NCBI GenBank assembly: GCA_964534945.1
Contig: CAZHSB010000042.1
Span: forward strand, 1 to 15,648
Source of the DNA: CAZHFA01 sp964534945
GTDB lineage: Bacteria > Bdellovibrionota_C > UBA2361 > CAKMMH01
Direction: 5' to 3'
Length of the DNA: 15,648 nt
The position numbers and the translations under genes were made by a program. Of this stretch, positions 1-7,436 are shown piece after piece. The notes under the pieces were generated by a model that was not told the DNA's origin, ran no database searches, and saw only the letters and a program-made list of their open reading frames with translations. Numbering within the stretch: the stretch's first letter is position 1; every line of letters starts with the position of its first letter.

Positions 1-2
1 CT

Positions 3-71
3 ACAATAATGAATGTTAAGAAGAATACAAAAGTTGTTTCATATAATTGGATTGCGCTTCGTAGTAATTAA
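3..71 (+). CDS. possible C-terminal tail of a gene entering from the left edge (partial)
   Basis: One frame is open from the window edge for 22 codons and stops with TAA at 69-71. The peptide ends in SYNWIALRSN. A terminator-like hairpin begins 11 bases after the stop, which fits the end of a real gene converging on rsmE. The stretch is too short to recognise a family, and an open frame of this length can occur by chance in AT-rich DNA. The call therefore rests mainly on the position of the hairpin. Confidence 0.3.
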   Translation, partial: TIMNVKKNTKVVSYNWIALRSN

Positions 72-81
72 TTGTTGTTTG

Positions 82-129
82 CTTTAGATTAGTGTTTTAT
101 TAAACCTAGTCTAAGGCAAAATTATTTTT
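82..129 (+). terminator. Rho-independent terminator-like hairpin
   Basis: Bases 82-92 pair with 106-116 as an 11-bp stem that includes three G-T wobbles, with a 13-base loop. An interrupted T-rich tail follows at 122-129. On the plus strand this would end a gene coming from the left. On the minus strand the side downstream of rsmE has no T-run, so it is unlikely to serve rsmE. Confidence 0.45.
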
Positions 130-130
130 A

Positions 131-871
131 TTATGAATCTAACATCGCAAGCACCTGGCTTGTCGCCACAATTGCAGAAGTTTCAGCTTTTAAAATTGAA
201 TTTCCAAGAGAAATTGGAACGGCCGTTTCTCTTAAAACTTTATATTCATTGCTTGAAAAATCACCTTCTGGACCAATAAAAATAAAAATATTATTTGATG
301 AAAACGTTAAGTCCTTTATCCTTTTTCGTTCATTTTCTAAAGACCCATATAAAATTAAATGATCACTATAGTTTCTATCAATAAACAATAATGTTTCATT
401 AATAGATTTAAAAATATTACAATTTGGAATAAAGATTTGTTTTGATTGCCTAGCCGCACCTTCAATTATCGCTTGTAATCTGTCCTTCTTTTTTTCAACT
501 TCTGATAATTTAAAAGGTGTATGTTCTGATCCCCAAAAGATTATATTTTTAACCCCAAGCTCTGTAAGTTTTTCTGCTACTAGTTCATTTTGAGGTTGTT
601 TACAAATTGCAAAACAGACAGTAATTTGATATTTATTCTCTTTTCTAGTAATAGATTCGATAGATAAAATATCACAAATTAAATTATTCTTACTTTCTAC
701 AATCTTTCCAATAAATATTCTTTCACTGTTTGCAATAATTTTTATAAATTCTCCATTCTTTATTCTTAGAACATTTTTTAAGTGATGAGTGTTTTTTTGA
801 GAAACGGTAATTTTCTCTCCAACTTTAGGTAAATTTTCAAAATTTTCAAATATTTGTGTTTTTATTTTCAT
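131..871 (-). CDS. rsmE: 16S rRNA m3U1498 methyltransferase RsmE
   Basis: This is a SPOUT-class enzyme that uses S-adenosylmethionine to methylate N3 of U1498 in 16S rRNA of the small subunit. At 246 residues it has normal family length. The N-terminal PUA-like RNA-binding part carries HHLKNVLRIKNG (29-40). The C-terminal knot domain has IGPEGDFSSNEY (199-210) and LGNSILKAETSAI (222-234), the two cofactor-binding loops. These match the family pattern, but PEGGF reads PEGDF, and the usual arginines of LGxRILRxET are serine and lysine. The ATG at 869-871 has no clear Shine-Dalgarno sequence. A TATAAT (minus strand, 911-916) lies in the 63-base space shared with the divergent lgt and could be its -10 box. 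The identification is firm. Whether the loop changes matter is unknown. Confidence 0.93.
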   Translation of the reverse strand: MKIKTQIFENFENLPKVGEKITVSQKNTHHLKNVLRIKNGEFIKIIANSERIFIGKIVESKNNLICDILSIESITRKENKYQITVCFAICKQPQNELVAEKLTELGVKNIIFWGSEHTPFKLSEVEKKKDRLQAIIEGAARQSKQIFIPNCNIFKSINETLLFIDRNYSDHLILYGSLENERKRIKDLTFSSNNIFIFIGPEGDFSSNEYKVLRETAVPISLGNSILKAETSAIVATSQVLAMLDS

Positions 872-934
872 ATTTAAAATGTAAACTACATAAAAGCAAA
901 ATGTATGAAAATTATATCATAAAAAGGAAAGAAA

Positions 935-1720
935 ATGCATCCATTACTTTTTTCTATAGGACCTATAAAAATTTATAGTTACGGTGTTATGCTGTTTCTG
1001 GCTTTTATAGTTGCTCTTCATATTGCAAAAAAATTGGCGTGCTCTAATGGAATTGATCCAAAACAATATGAAGATATTGCTATTTGTGGGTTAATTGTTG
1101 GATTGCTAGGAGCCAAGTTTTTTTATTTATTGACAAGAGTAAATGAAATTTTTAAAGATCCACAGATAATTTCTAGTTATATAACAAGTGGTTTTGTTTT
1201 TTATGGCGCGCCTCTTGCAGTTATTCCATACCTAATATTGGCAAAGAAAAAATATAATTTTTCTGTTTTAAAATATTTAGATATTTTTATGGTAGTACTT
1301 CCTCTTGGACATGCCATAGGAAGGATAGGGTGCTTTTTAGCTGGTTGTTGCTATGGTAAGCCGACAACTTTGCCTTGGGGGATTATACTCAATTCTGATA
1401 TGCAACCTCCATATCTTCATAATGTTCATCTTCATCCTGTGCAATTATATGAATCGTTTTTACTTTTTTTACTTTTTTTGTTCTTATATAAAACATATAA
1501 AAAGAAATCTTTTATAGGAGAAACTTTTTCTTTATATTTCATCATATATTCGGTGATTCGATTTATTATGGAATATTTTAGAGGAGATGATATAAGGGGA
1601 TTTATCATTGAGAATATAATATCTACAAGCCAATTCATATCGATTCTTACATTTTTAATGGGAGTTTGTTGCTTTATCTATTTTAGGGGTAATTATGGAA
1701 AATTTAATGAAAAAAATTAA
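935..1720 (+). CDS. lgt: prolipoprotein diacylglyceryl transferase Lgt
   Basis: Lgt moves a diacylglyceryl group from phosphatidylglycerol to the lipobox cysteine of prolipoproteins, the first step of lipoprotein maturation, in the inner membrane. The 261-residue product is a multi-pass membrane protein of normal length. The signature HAIGRIGCFLAGCCYG lies at 126-141, and its R130 corresponds to the essential arginine of the family (E. coli R143). HPVQLYES (167-174) and RFIMEYFRGDDIRG (209-222) are the other conserved blocks. The ATG is preceded at good spacing by AAAGGAAAG. It is divergent from rsmE and its 3' end overlaps the next gene by 26 bases, so the two are probably co-transcribed and translationally coupled. 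Confidence 0.96.
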   Translation: MHPLLFSIGPIKIYSYGVMLFLAFIVALHIAKKLACSNGIDPKQYEDIAICGLIVGLLGAKFFYLLTRVNEIFKDPQIISSYITSGFVFYGAPLAVIPYLILAKKKYNFSVLKYLDIFMVVLPLGHAIGRIGCFLAGCCYGKPTTLPWGIILNSDMQPPYLHNVHLHPVQLYESFLLFLLFLFLYKTYKKKSFIGETFSLYFIIYSVIRFIMEYFRGDDIRGFIIENIISTSQFISILTFLMGVCCFIYFRGNYGKFNEKN

Positions 1721-2750
1721 AAGTGAAATTTTATTTTTAAGCATTTTAATATTATTATCTCCCGCTTCTTTAGTGGCAGATCAATTGGCGTCATATAATA
1801 ACAAAAGTCCTTTTCCGGATGTAATATTTTCAGAAATTCAAAAACAAATAGAAAATAGAAATTCAAAAAAAGAAGAAACTGGTAATGAAGATGATGCAGA
1901 GGAAAAAGATGGAGATAGACAAAAATTATTAAAAATCTTACATGATACAGGGGAAACTTTACGCAAGGATTTTAAATCAATCGTTTATAAAATGGAAAAT
2001 GATTTATCTATCGCGTTAGCATTTTTTGATGTTAATGTTGGGAAATATTTTAAGCCAACTAAAAAAGGTGTCTTTGTCGATTTTAAGAGAGATAGGCTAG
2101 AGCTTTACGTTAAAACAACAAATGGAAATTATAAGAGTCAAAATGTTATATTTCCATATCAAAAACGAAAAATAAAAACTGGATTTTTGCAAGTAGATGA
2201 TGCGGGAGGTTTTTTCTTTTTTGTTCCAGATTTCGGGGAAGAAGAAGTCCAATCTGTCGTAATGTGTCCACGTATTTTGCAAAGAAGTAAAGGAGAAAAT
2301 ACAAGCAAAGTTTTAGCAAATAACAATTGGCAATTAAGTGATGTCTTGGGGCGAACTTATTCTAAAGCTTCAATAGTAGTTAATGAAATAGATAATGTAA
2401 AAATTTCTGCGCTAACAGACTATAGTAATGATTGTCATTTGGATAGAGTTTATGATGAGAAGATCGGAAAATTAACTTCTGTTAAAGCAGAATATGAACC
2501 AATTCAAATTGATAGATACGAAAGATTTACAACAAAACCATTTAAGTTTCCATTAGTTTTTTCTTTATTATCACAGGTTTCTTATGAAAAAGATAAGACC
2601 AAAAAAATAGCACAAAAAAGAATTGTTTATGAAGTAAGGGATTTTTATTTGAAGGATGAGTTCAAGTTTAAAAATAGTACACTTGTTGCCAAGGGACCTT
2701 GTTATGCAATCGTTATGGGGAATTATGGTTTAAAACAAATTGAAAATTAA
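1695..2750 (+). CDS. secreted protein of unknown function, overlaps lgt
   Basis: I do not recognise this 351-residue protein. It begins with a lysine-rich start and a hydrophobic stretch (about 11-28, ending SLVADQ), which looks like a signal peptide with cleavage near an Ala. There is no lipobox cysteine, although it follows lgt. Residues about 55-75 are acidic and charged (EETGNEDDAEEKDGD), then comes a mixed alpha/beta-looking body without membrane segments. Near the C-terminus, a stretch running from RIVYEVRDFYLKDEF into NSTLVAKG and then MGNYG suggests beta strands. The start at 1695 is preferred because AGGGG (1685-1689) sits five bases upstream. The in-frame ATG at 1707 would be 17 bases from that site. 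The overlap with lgt indicates one transcript. A periplasmic or exported envelope protein is the only supportable guess. Confidence 0.75.
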   Translation: MENLMKKIKSEILFLSILILLSPASLVADQLASYNNKSPFPDVIFSEIQKQIENRNSKKEETGNEDDAEEKDGDRQKLLKILHDTGETLRKDFKSIVYKMENDLSIALAFFDVNVGKYFKPTKKGVFVDFKRDRLELYVKTTNGNYKSQNVIFPYQKRKIKTGFLQVDDAGGFFFFVPDFGEEEVQSVVMCPRILQRSKGENTSKVLANNNWQLSDVLGRTYSKASIVVNEIDNVKISALTDYSNDCHLDRVYDEKIGKLTSVKAEYEPIQIDRYERFTTKPFKFPLVFSLLSQVSYEKDKTKKIAQKRIVYEVRDFYLKDEFKFKNSTLVAKGPCYAIVMGNYGLKQIEN

Positions 2751-2827
2751 ATTTGTTTTAACAATGTGTAATAATTTAAGACAAATAGGATTTTAAACAA
2801 GTATTCTATATGACTTTAAAAGTAGAG

Positions 2828-2860
2828 AAGACTAGTATAAACTATTAAGAGTCTTGTTTT
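2828..2860 (+). terminator. weak terminator-like hairpin between the lgt and acc operons
   Basis: AAGACT (2828-2833) pairs with AGTCTT (2850-2855), with a possible inner AGT/ACT pairing, followed by GTTTTT. It could end the lgt transcript. It lies only about 20 bases before accB, so it could equally be a 5' leader structure of the acc operon. The stem is short and AT-rich. Confidence 0.25.
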
Positions 2861-2881
2861 TAATGTAAGGGAAAAATAGTA

Positions 2882-3334
2882 ATGGATATTAAAGAATTAA
2901 AAGAGCTGATAGATTTTTTAAAAGAAAATGGTGTAGCAGAATTTGAGTCTAATGAAAATGGAAGACAAATAAAGTTATCTTTAATGACAGGAAAAGCTAA
3001 TTATCAATTAGAAAATGAGAGAAAAAATTTTATTGATCAGCCTATTATGGTTGATGATTCAAGGAAAGAAGATAAAACTTTAGAGAAAGAAGAGGGGTTC
3101 TTTGTAAAATCTCCAATAGTTGGAACCTTCTATTCAAAATCATCTCCTGAATCTCCCGCTTTTGTTAAGGTTGGAGAGAAAGTTAGTAGGGGACAAATCC
3201 TTTGTATCATTGAAGCGATGAAAGTAATGAATGAAATAGAATCTCCTGTTGATGGAGTAATAGAAGAAATTTGTGTTCGTGATGCAGAAATTGTTGAGTT
3301 TGATGAGGTGATATTTAAAATAAAAGAAAATTAA
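2882..3334 (+). CDS. accB: biotin carboxyl carrier protein of acetyl-CoA carboxylase, AccB
   Basis: AccB carries the covalently bound biotin that shuttles CO2 between AccC and the carboxyltransferase AccA/AccD to form malonyl-CoA, the first committed step of fatty acid synthesis in the cytosol. The 150-residue length is typical. Residues 1-35 form the usual helical N-terminus (MDIKELKELIDFLKENG), 36-72 a charged linker, and 73-150 the biotinyl domain starting FVKSPIVGTFY. The biotinylation motif EAMKVMNE is at 111-118, making K114 the modified lysine. AAGGG (2867-2871) lies ten bases before the ATG. accC starts two bases after the stop, as is usual for this pair. accA and accD are not in the window. 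Confidence 0.97.
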   Translation: MDIKELKELIDFLKENGVAEFESNENGRQIKLSLMTGKANYQLENERKNFIDQPIMVDDSRKEDKTLEKEEGFFVKSPIVGTFYSKSSPESPAFVKVGEKVSRGQILCIIEAMKVMNEIESPVDGVIEEICVRDAEIVEFDEVIFKIKEN

Positions 3335-3336
3335 TC

Positions 3337-4680
3337 ATGCCAATTAAAAAAGTTTTAATAGCAAATAGGGGAGAAATTGCAGTAAGAATCATTCGGGCCT
3401 GCCATGAGCTTGGATTAAAAACAGTCGCAATCTATTCTACAGCAGATGCGCAGGCGCTTCATACAAAATTAGCGGGAGAGAGCGTCTGTATAGGAGGTCC
3501 AAAGCCTCTTGAAAGTTATCTTAATATTCCTAACATTATTGCAGTTGCAGAGGCGACAAAGGCGGATGCTATTCACCCTGGTTATGGATTTTTAAGTGAA
3601 AATGCAGAGTTCGCTGAGATTTGTGGAAGTTGCGGTTTTACTTTTATTGGCCCTGCTGTAAGACATATACGTCTTATGGGAGATAAGGCAAAAGCTAGAA
3701 GAATGGCTGAAAAAGCTGGAATCCTAACAATCCCTGGAAATAGTAGAGGCTTTTTAGACGCGCATGAAGCACTGGCTGTAGCAAAAGAAATTCAATTTCC
3801 AGTTTTACTAAAAGCATGTGCAGGTGGTGGTGGAAGAGGTATGAAAGTCGTAGAAGATGAAGAACACTTTTTACAGTCATTTAATACTGCTACAAATGAA
3901 GTAAAAAATGCTTTTGGAAATGGTACGTTATTAGTTGAAAAATATTTAGATAAAGTAAGACATATTGAAGTACAGGTTTTAGGAGATCGATTTGGAAACG
4001 TCGTGCATATCGGAACTAGAGATTGTTCTATGCAAAGACGTTACCAAAAAGTTTTAGAAGAGGCACAAGCACCAAATTTACCAGAATCATTACAAAAAGA
4101 AATTCAAGATTCCGCAATAAAATTGGCAGAATCTGTAAATTATTCTAGTCTTGGCACAATGGAATTTTTAGTTGATGTAAAACGAGGAAATTTTTACTTC
4201 ATTGAAATGAATACAAGGTTACAAGTAGAACACCCCGTAACAGAAATGGTAAGCTCGATAGATTTAGTAAAAGAACAAATAAAATCTTCTGCAGGATATG
4301 AATTGTCTTTTTCTCAAGAAGATATTAAATTTAATGGTCACGCAATTGAATTAAGGATCAACGCAGAAGATCCTGTAACAAGAATGCCTTCTCCTGGGCT
4401 TATTACGTCATATCATAGTCCTAGTGGTATGGGAGTTAGAGTGGAATCCGCTGTTTACCAAGGCTATACGATACCATCTTTTTATGATTCTTTAATAGCA
4501 AAATTAATAGTTCATGCGAATACTAGAGATGAATGTATTACAAAGCTGTTAATTGCACTTGATGAGTATATGATAGATGGAATAAAAACTAATATTGATT
4601 TATATAGAAATATTTTAACGAATCAGGATTTCAAGAATGTTAATATTTATACAAAATTTTTAGAAGAAAATGGGATATAA
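3337..4680 (+). CDS. accC: acetyl-CoA carboxylase biotin carboxylase subunit AccC
   Basis: AccC uses ATP and bicarbonate to carboxylate the biotin on AccB. The 447 residues match the family. In order there are the N-terminal domain (KVLIANRGEIAVRIIR), the ATP-grasp domain with the glycine-rich lid AGGGGRGM (162-169), EEAQAP (241-246) and the catalytic block MNTRLQVEHPVTEM (291-304), and the C-terminal domain starting near ELRINAEDP (338-346). By comparison with E. coli, K117, K159, R294, E298 and R340 occupy the known active-site positions, so the enzyme appears intact. There is no strong ribosome binding site of its own. The two-base distance from accB suggests translational coupling that keeps the subunits balanced. 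Confidence 0.97.
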   Translation: MPIKKVLIANRGEIAVRIIRACHELGLKTVAIYSTADAQALHTKLAGESVCIGGPKPLESYLNIPNIIAVAEATKADAIHPGYGFLSENAEFAEICGSCGFTFIGPAVRHIRLMGDKAKARRMAEKAGILTIPGNSRGFLDAHEALAVAKEIQFPVLLKACAGGGGRGMKVVEDEEHFLQSFNTATNEVKNAFGNGTLLVEKYLDKVRHIEVQVLGDRFGNVVHIGTRDCSMQRRYQKVLEEAQAPNLPESLQKEIQDSAIKLAESVNYSSLGTMEFLVDVKRGNFYFIEMNTRLQVEHPVTEMVSSIDLVKEQIKSSAGYELSFSQEDIKFNGHAIELRINAEDPVTRMPSPGLITSYHSPSGMGVRVESAVYQGYTIPSFYDSLIAKLIVHANTRDECITKLLIALDEYMIDGIKTNIDLYRNILTNQDFKNVNIYTKFLEENGI

Positions 4681-4698
4681 TAAAAAAGGGGTTTTATA

Positions 4699-5688
4699 AT
4701 GAAAAGAAACATATTTGCTTTAATCTGTATATTCTTTGTGACGATGGATTCTTTTGGTTTACCTATGGGAAATCCAAGAATTACAGTTAAAGAACCCGTT
4801 TATAATTTTGGGACTGTTGCCGAAGGGTCAACCGTTTCGCATGAATTTGTAATAGAGAATGTAGGAGATGCTAATCTAATTATAAAACAAGTTATTAATT
4901 CTTGTGGTTGTACAGTGGCCGATGTCGAGAAAAAAGTTATAGCCCCAAACGAAAGTACAAAATTAAAAATGTTTTTTAAAACAAATGGTTTTTCTGGAGA
5001 AAAATATAAAACAGTAAGGGTATATACTAACGATGTCGGTGTTTCTGAAATGGTATTGGCATTAAAAGGAAATATTGTTTCTGATATAAATATTACCCCG
5101 TCAAGATTGAGCTTTGGTACTCAATGGTACAAAAATATTAAAGATAAGAAAGCATATTTAGATGTGACAGTTGAATCAAAAAATAAGAATGTAAAAATTT
5201 TAGATGTTTTTAATTCTTCTAAATATCTTGATGTAAAAATATTAGAAAAATCCTCTGATAGATTACAGGTAAGAGTTTTCTTAAAGGAGGAAATTGCTCT
5301 TGGGGAGTTCAGAGATAGAGTGGTGATTAATTTGTCAGGATCAAATAAGAAAGCAATTGATATACCAGTTTTTGCAAGAATTTTAGGAGATGTTTCTCTA
5401 ACGCCGTCTGCTGTATATTTTGGTGTATTTGATAGTGGAGTAAAAGAAAGGGTAGTTAGATTAAATAATTTATCAGATACTTTGTTGAAAGTTGAAAAAA
5501 TTTCTACTTCTGAAAGTTCGTTAAAGGCAAAAGTTGTAGAAACAGAAAAAGGTAAGTCTTTTGACCTTATTTTAAATGTGGATTCGGAAGATATTAAGGA
5601 TGATCTTAAAGCTACAGTAAAGGTTTATACTGATAATCCTAATTATGAAGTTTTAACTCTTGGGGTTTATGGTATAGCATCAAAATAA
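4699..5688 (+). CDS. secreted DUF1573 protein with three Ig/ASH-like repeats
   Basis: A DUF1573-family exported protein. The function of this family is not established. A signal peptide occupies about residues 1-20. The DUF1573 unit starts at YNFGTVAEGSTVSHEFVIEN (35-54) and contains the hallmark SCGCT (68-72) and a VYTND strand (108-112). Two weaker copies follow, beginning TPSRLSFGTQW (133-143) and TPSAVYFGVFDSG (235-247), so the chain looks like three beta-sandwich repeats of about 100 residues. The last ends in VYTDNPNYE, echoing the first. The CGC cysteines occur only in repeat one. AAGGGG (4686-4691) precedes the ATG by seven bases. It sits 18 bases after accC and 12 before the next gene, so it is part of the acc operon. 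A periplasmic or surface adhesion or scaffold role is inference. Confidence 0.88.
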   Translation: MKRNIFALICIFFVTMDSFGLPMGNPRITVKEPVYNFGTVAEGSTVSHEFVIENVGDANLIIKQVINSCGCTVADVEKKVIAPNESTKLKMFFKTNGFSGEKYKTVRVYTNDVGVSEMVLALKGNIVSDINITPSRLSFGTQWYKNIKDKKAYLDVTVESKNKNVKILDVFNSSKYLDVKILEKSSDRLQVRVFLKEEIALGEFRDRVVINLSGSNKKAIDIPVFARILGDVSLTPSAVYFGVFDSGVKERVVRLNNLSDTLLKVEKISTSESSLKAKVVETEKGKSFDLILNVDSEDIKDDLKATVKVYTDNPNYEVLTLGVYGIASK

Positions 5689-5700
5689 TTTATTATATTA

Positions 5701-7365
5701 ATGAATAAGACAGGAGTTATGCTTAAAAAATTCATGTTATATTTTTTCTTTTTGCCTTCGCTTGTATTTGCAGGTGATTTTTATGATATATATAATTATA
5801 AATTTCCAATTAACGATGTGATTATAGAAAATTTACAAGATAATCTTGTTAACGTAACAATAAAAAAAGATCCAAGTGAGATAATCGATAAGAAAGATTT
5901 AGACTATCACATCTTATTTTATTTATATAATAATTCTTTAAAAGATAATATTTATGAAATATGTGATATAAATTGTAATATTGATATATTTCATAAAGCG
6001 TTTAATAAACAACAATATAAATTATCAGGATTGGCGTTTTTGCTATTTTTAAGTAATAGTAAAAACGATATGAGTTTTCTTTTAAAAGAAGATGCATTCT
6101 TATCTGAAAAATCAAAAAAAGAATTCATTGATTTTTATAAAGAATTATTTTTAATCAAGATTGTATTACAATCTAATGTAGCAAAATATTTGTCAAAATA
6201 TTTTGTTTCTTTAGCAATGGAGGATAGCGATTGGATCTTAAATAATGCTTTAAATTTTGTATTGATCAATGAAGATAATATTGCAGATGCATTTGAAAGT
6301 TTGATAAAAAAAGAAGATGCATCAAATGTTAATATACAACATATAAAAGATGTTTTAAATGTAGAAGAAAAAATTTTAGGATTTTCAAACAAACAATATC
6401 AAAAAATGAGGAAAGATTTTGCTATTTTTGAAAAATATTTTTCTGATATAGATATAGCAAAAAATACAAGTGAGTTAATTGAAATATCATTGCCAAGCGA
6501 AAGCAAGGAGTCGAACTTTTCTGAAATTTCACAAGAGGTGTTCGTAAAAAAAATATATGAAATAGCAGATAATGAGATGGAAAATAAAAGATTTGTAGAA
6601 GCTTTAAATACTCTTTTATTGACGCCACGGAATATGATAAGTGAAACAGCATATGAAAAATTATCTTTTATTACAGATCATGCTCACAGATCCGATAGCC
6701 TATTAAATAATGAACGAATTGAAAAATTACAAAAATTTTTTAAAGATAATGAATGGTTAAAAAAGAAATTTATTAAATTTGAAGAAAAAAGAATTTATTA
6801 TCTAGCGGATAATAAATCAAATTATGATTTTGAACTTGAGCTTACTTATATTTTAAAACTTACTTCTCAAAATGATTTTTTTAATGATAAAATAAAATTA
6901 AAAATAGCAGTAAGTTATTTAGAAAAAGGAGATAAAGAAGCATCGGATCGAATATTAAACAGTATAAGCAATAAATCGGTATATTTTTCTTCTTTTGATG
7001 GAATTCTTCTTTTCTGTAAAAAAAAGTTATGGATATTTTTTGCCATATTAACTTTTTCCTTTGCAATATGTTTAATATTTTACCGACTAAAAGCTTCTAG
7101 GAATAATGTTAATTCATTTGAATTTAATTCAAGTGAAAATTTTGATTTTGATGATTTGTCGATAGATGACAAAGAAGATTTTGAAGATAATTTGCAATTT
7201 TTTGGGTTATCACCAAAAAATTGCAATATTACTAAACTAAAATCAATTTATAGGCAAAAAGTGAAAAAAATACACCCAGATATTATTGGTAGAGAATCGG
7301 ATGAATTCCTAGAACTTCAAAAACGCTATAAGGCTTTGATAAAAAAGCTTACTGAAAAAAAATAA
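5701..7365 (+). CDS. exported single-span membrane protein with a C-terminal J domain
   Basis: The 554-residue product has an N-terminal signal peptide (FMLYFFFLPSLVFAGD), a long helical region of about 400 residues that I do not recognise, one membrane span (about 443-461) and a C-terminal J domain. The J domain reads IYRQKVKKIHPD with the HPD triplet at 525-527, then a FLELQKRYKAL helix, matching helices II and III of DnaJ proteins. With a cleaved signal the bulk would be outside the inner membrane and the J domain in the cytosol, able to stimulate DnaK. The start is uncertain. ATG 5719 has AGGAG (5712-5716) only two bases before it and gives a compact signal peptide. ATG 5701 has no Shine-Dalgarno sequence. 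The outer limit is listed. The gene ends the acc-DUF1573 operon. Confidence 0.82.
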   Translation: MNKTGVMLKKFMLYFFFLPSLVFAGDFYDIYNYKFPINDVIIENLQDNLVNVTIKKDPSEIIDKKDLDYHILFYLYNNSLKDNIYEICDINCNIDIFHKAFNKQQYKLSGLAFLLFLSNSKNDMSFLLKEDAFLSEKSKKEFIDFYKELFLIKIVLQSNVAKYLSKYFVSLAMEDSDWILNNALNFVLINEDNIADAFESLIKKEDASNVNIQHIKDVLNVEEKILGFSNKQYQKMRKDFAIFEKYFSDIDIAKNTSELIEISLPSESKESNFSEISQEVFVKKIYEIADNEMENKRFVEALNTLLLTPRNMISETAYEKLSFITDHAHRSDSLLNNERIEKLQKFFKDNEWLKKKFIKFEEKRIYYLADNKSNYDFELELTYILKLTSQNDFFNDKIKLKIAVSYLEKGDKEASDRILNSISNKSVYFSSFDGILLFCKKKLWIFFAILTFSFAICLIFYRLKASRNNVNSFEFNSSENFDFDDLSIDDKEDFEDNLQFFGLSPKNCNITKLKSIYRQKVKKIHPDIIGRESDEFLELQKRYKALIKKLTEKK

Positions 7366-7377
7366 TGTTTATACTTT

Positions 7378-7393
7378 TGGCATAATTATTGCT
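7378..7393 (+). promoter_or_regulatory. sigma-54 (RpoN) -24/-12 promoter of fliD
   Basis: The sequence TGGCATAATTATTGCT has GG at 7379-7380 and GC at 7391-7392 with exactly ten bases between them, the invariant spacing of RpoN promoters (TGGCAC-N5-TTGCW). Only the C of TGGCAC differs within the core. Transcription would start near 7404, leaving a leader of about 33 bases that holds the fliD ribosome binding site AAGGGG (7426-7431). No obvious activator site is visible upstream, where the preceding J-domain gene ends. Confidence 0.75.
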
Positions 7394-7436
7394 TTTCTTC
7401 CCTTGAATAAGTTTTTTTATTTAAAAAGGGGAAAAA

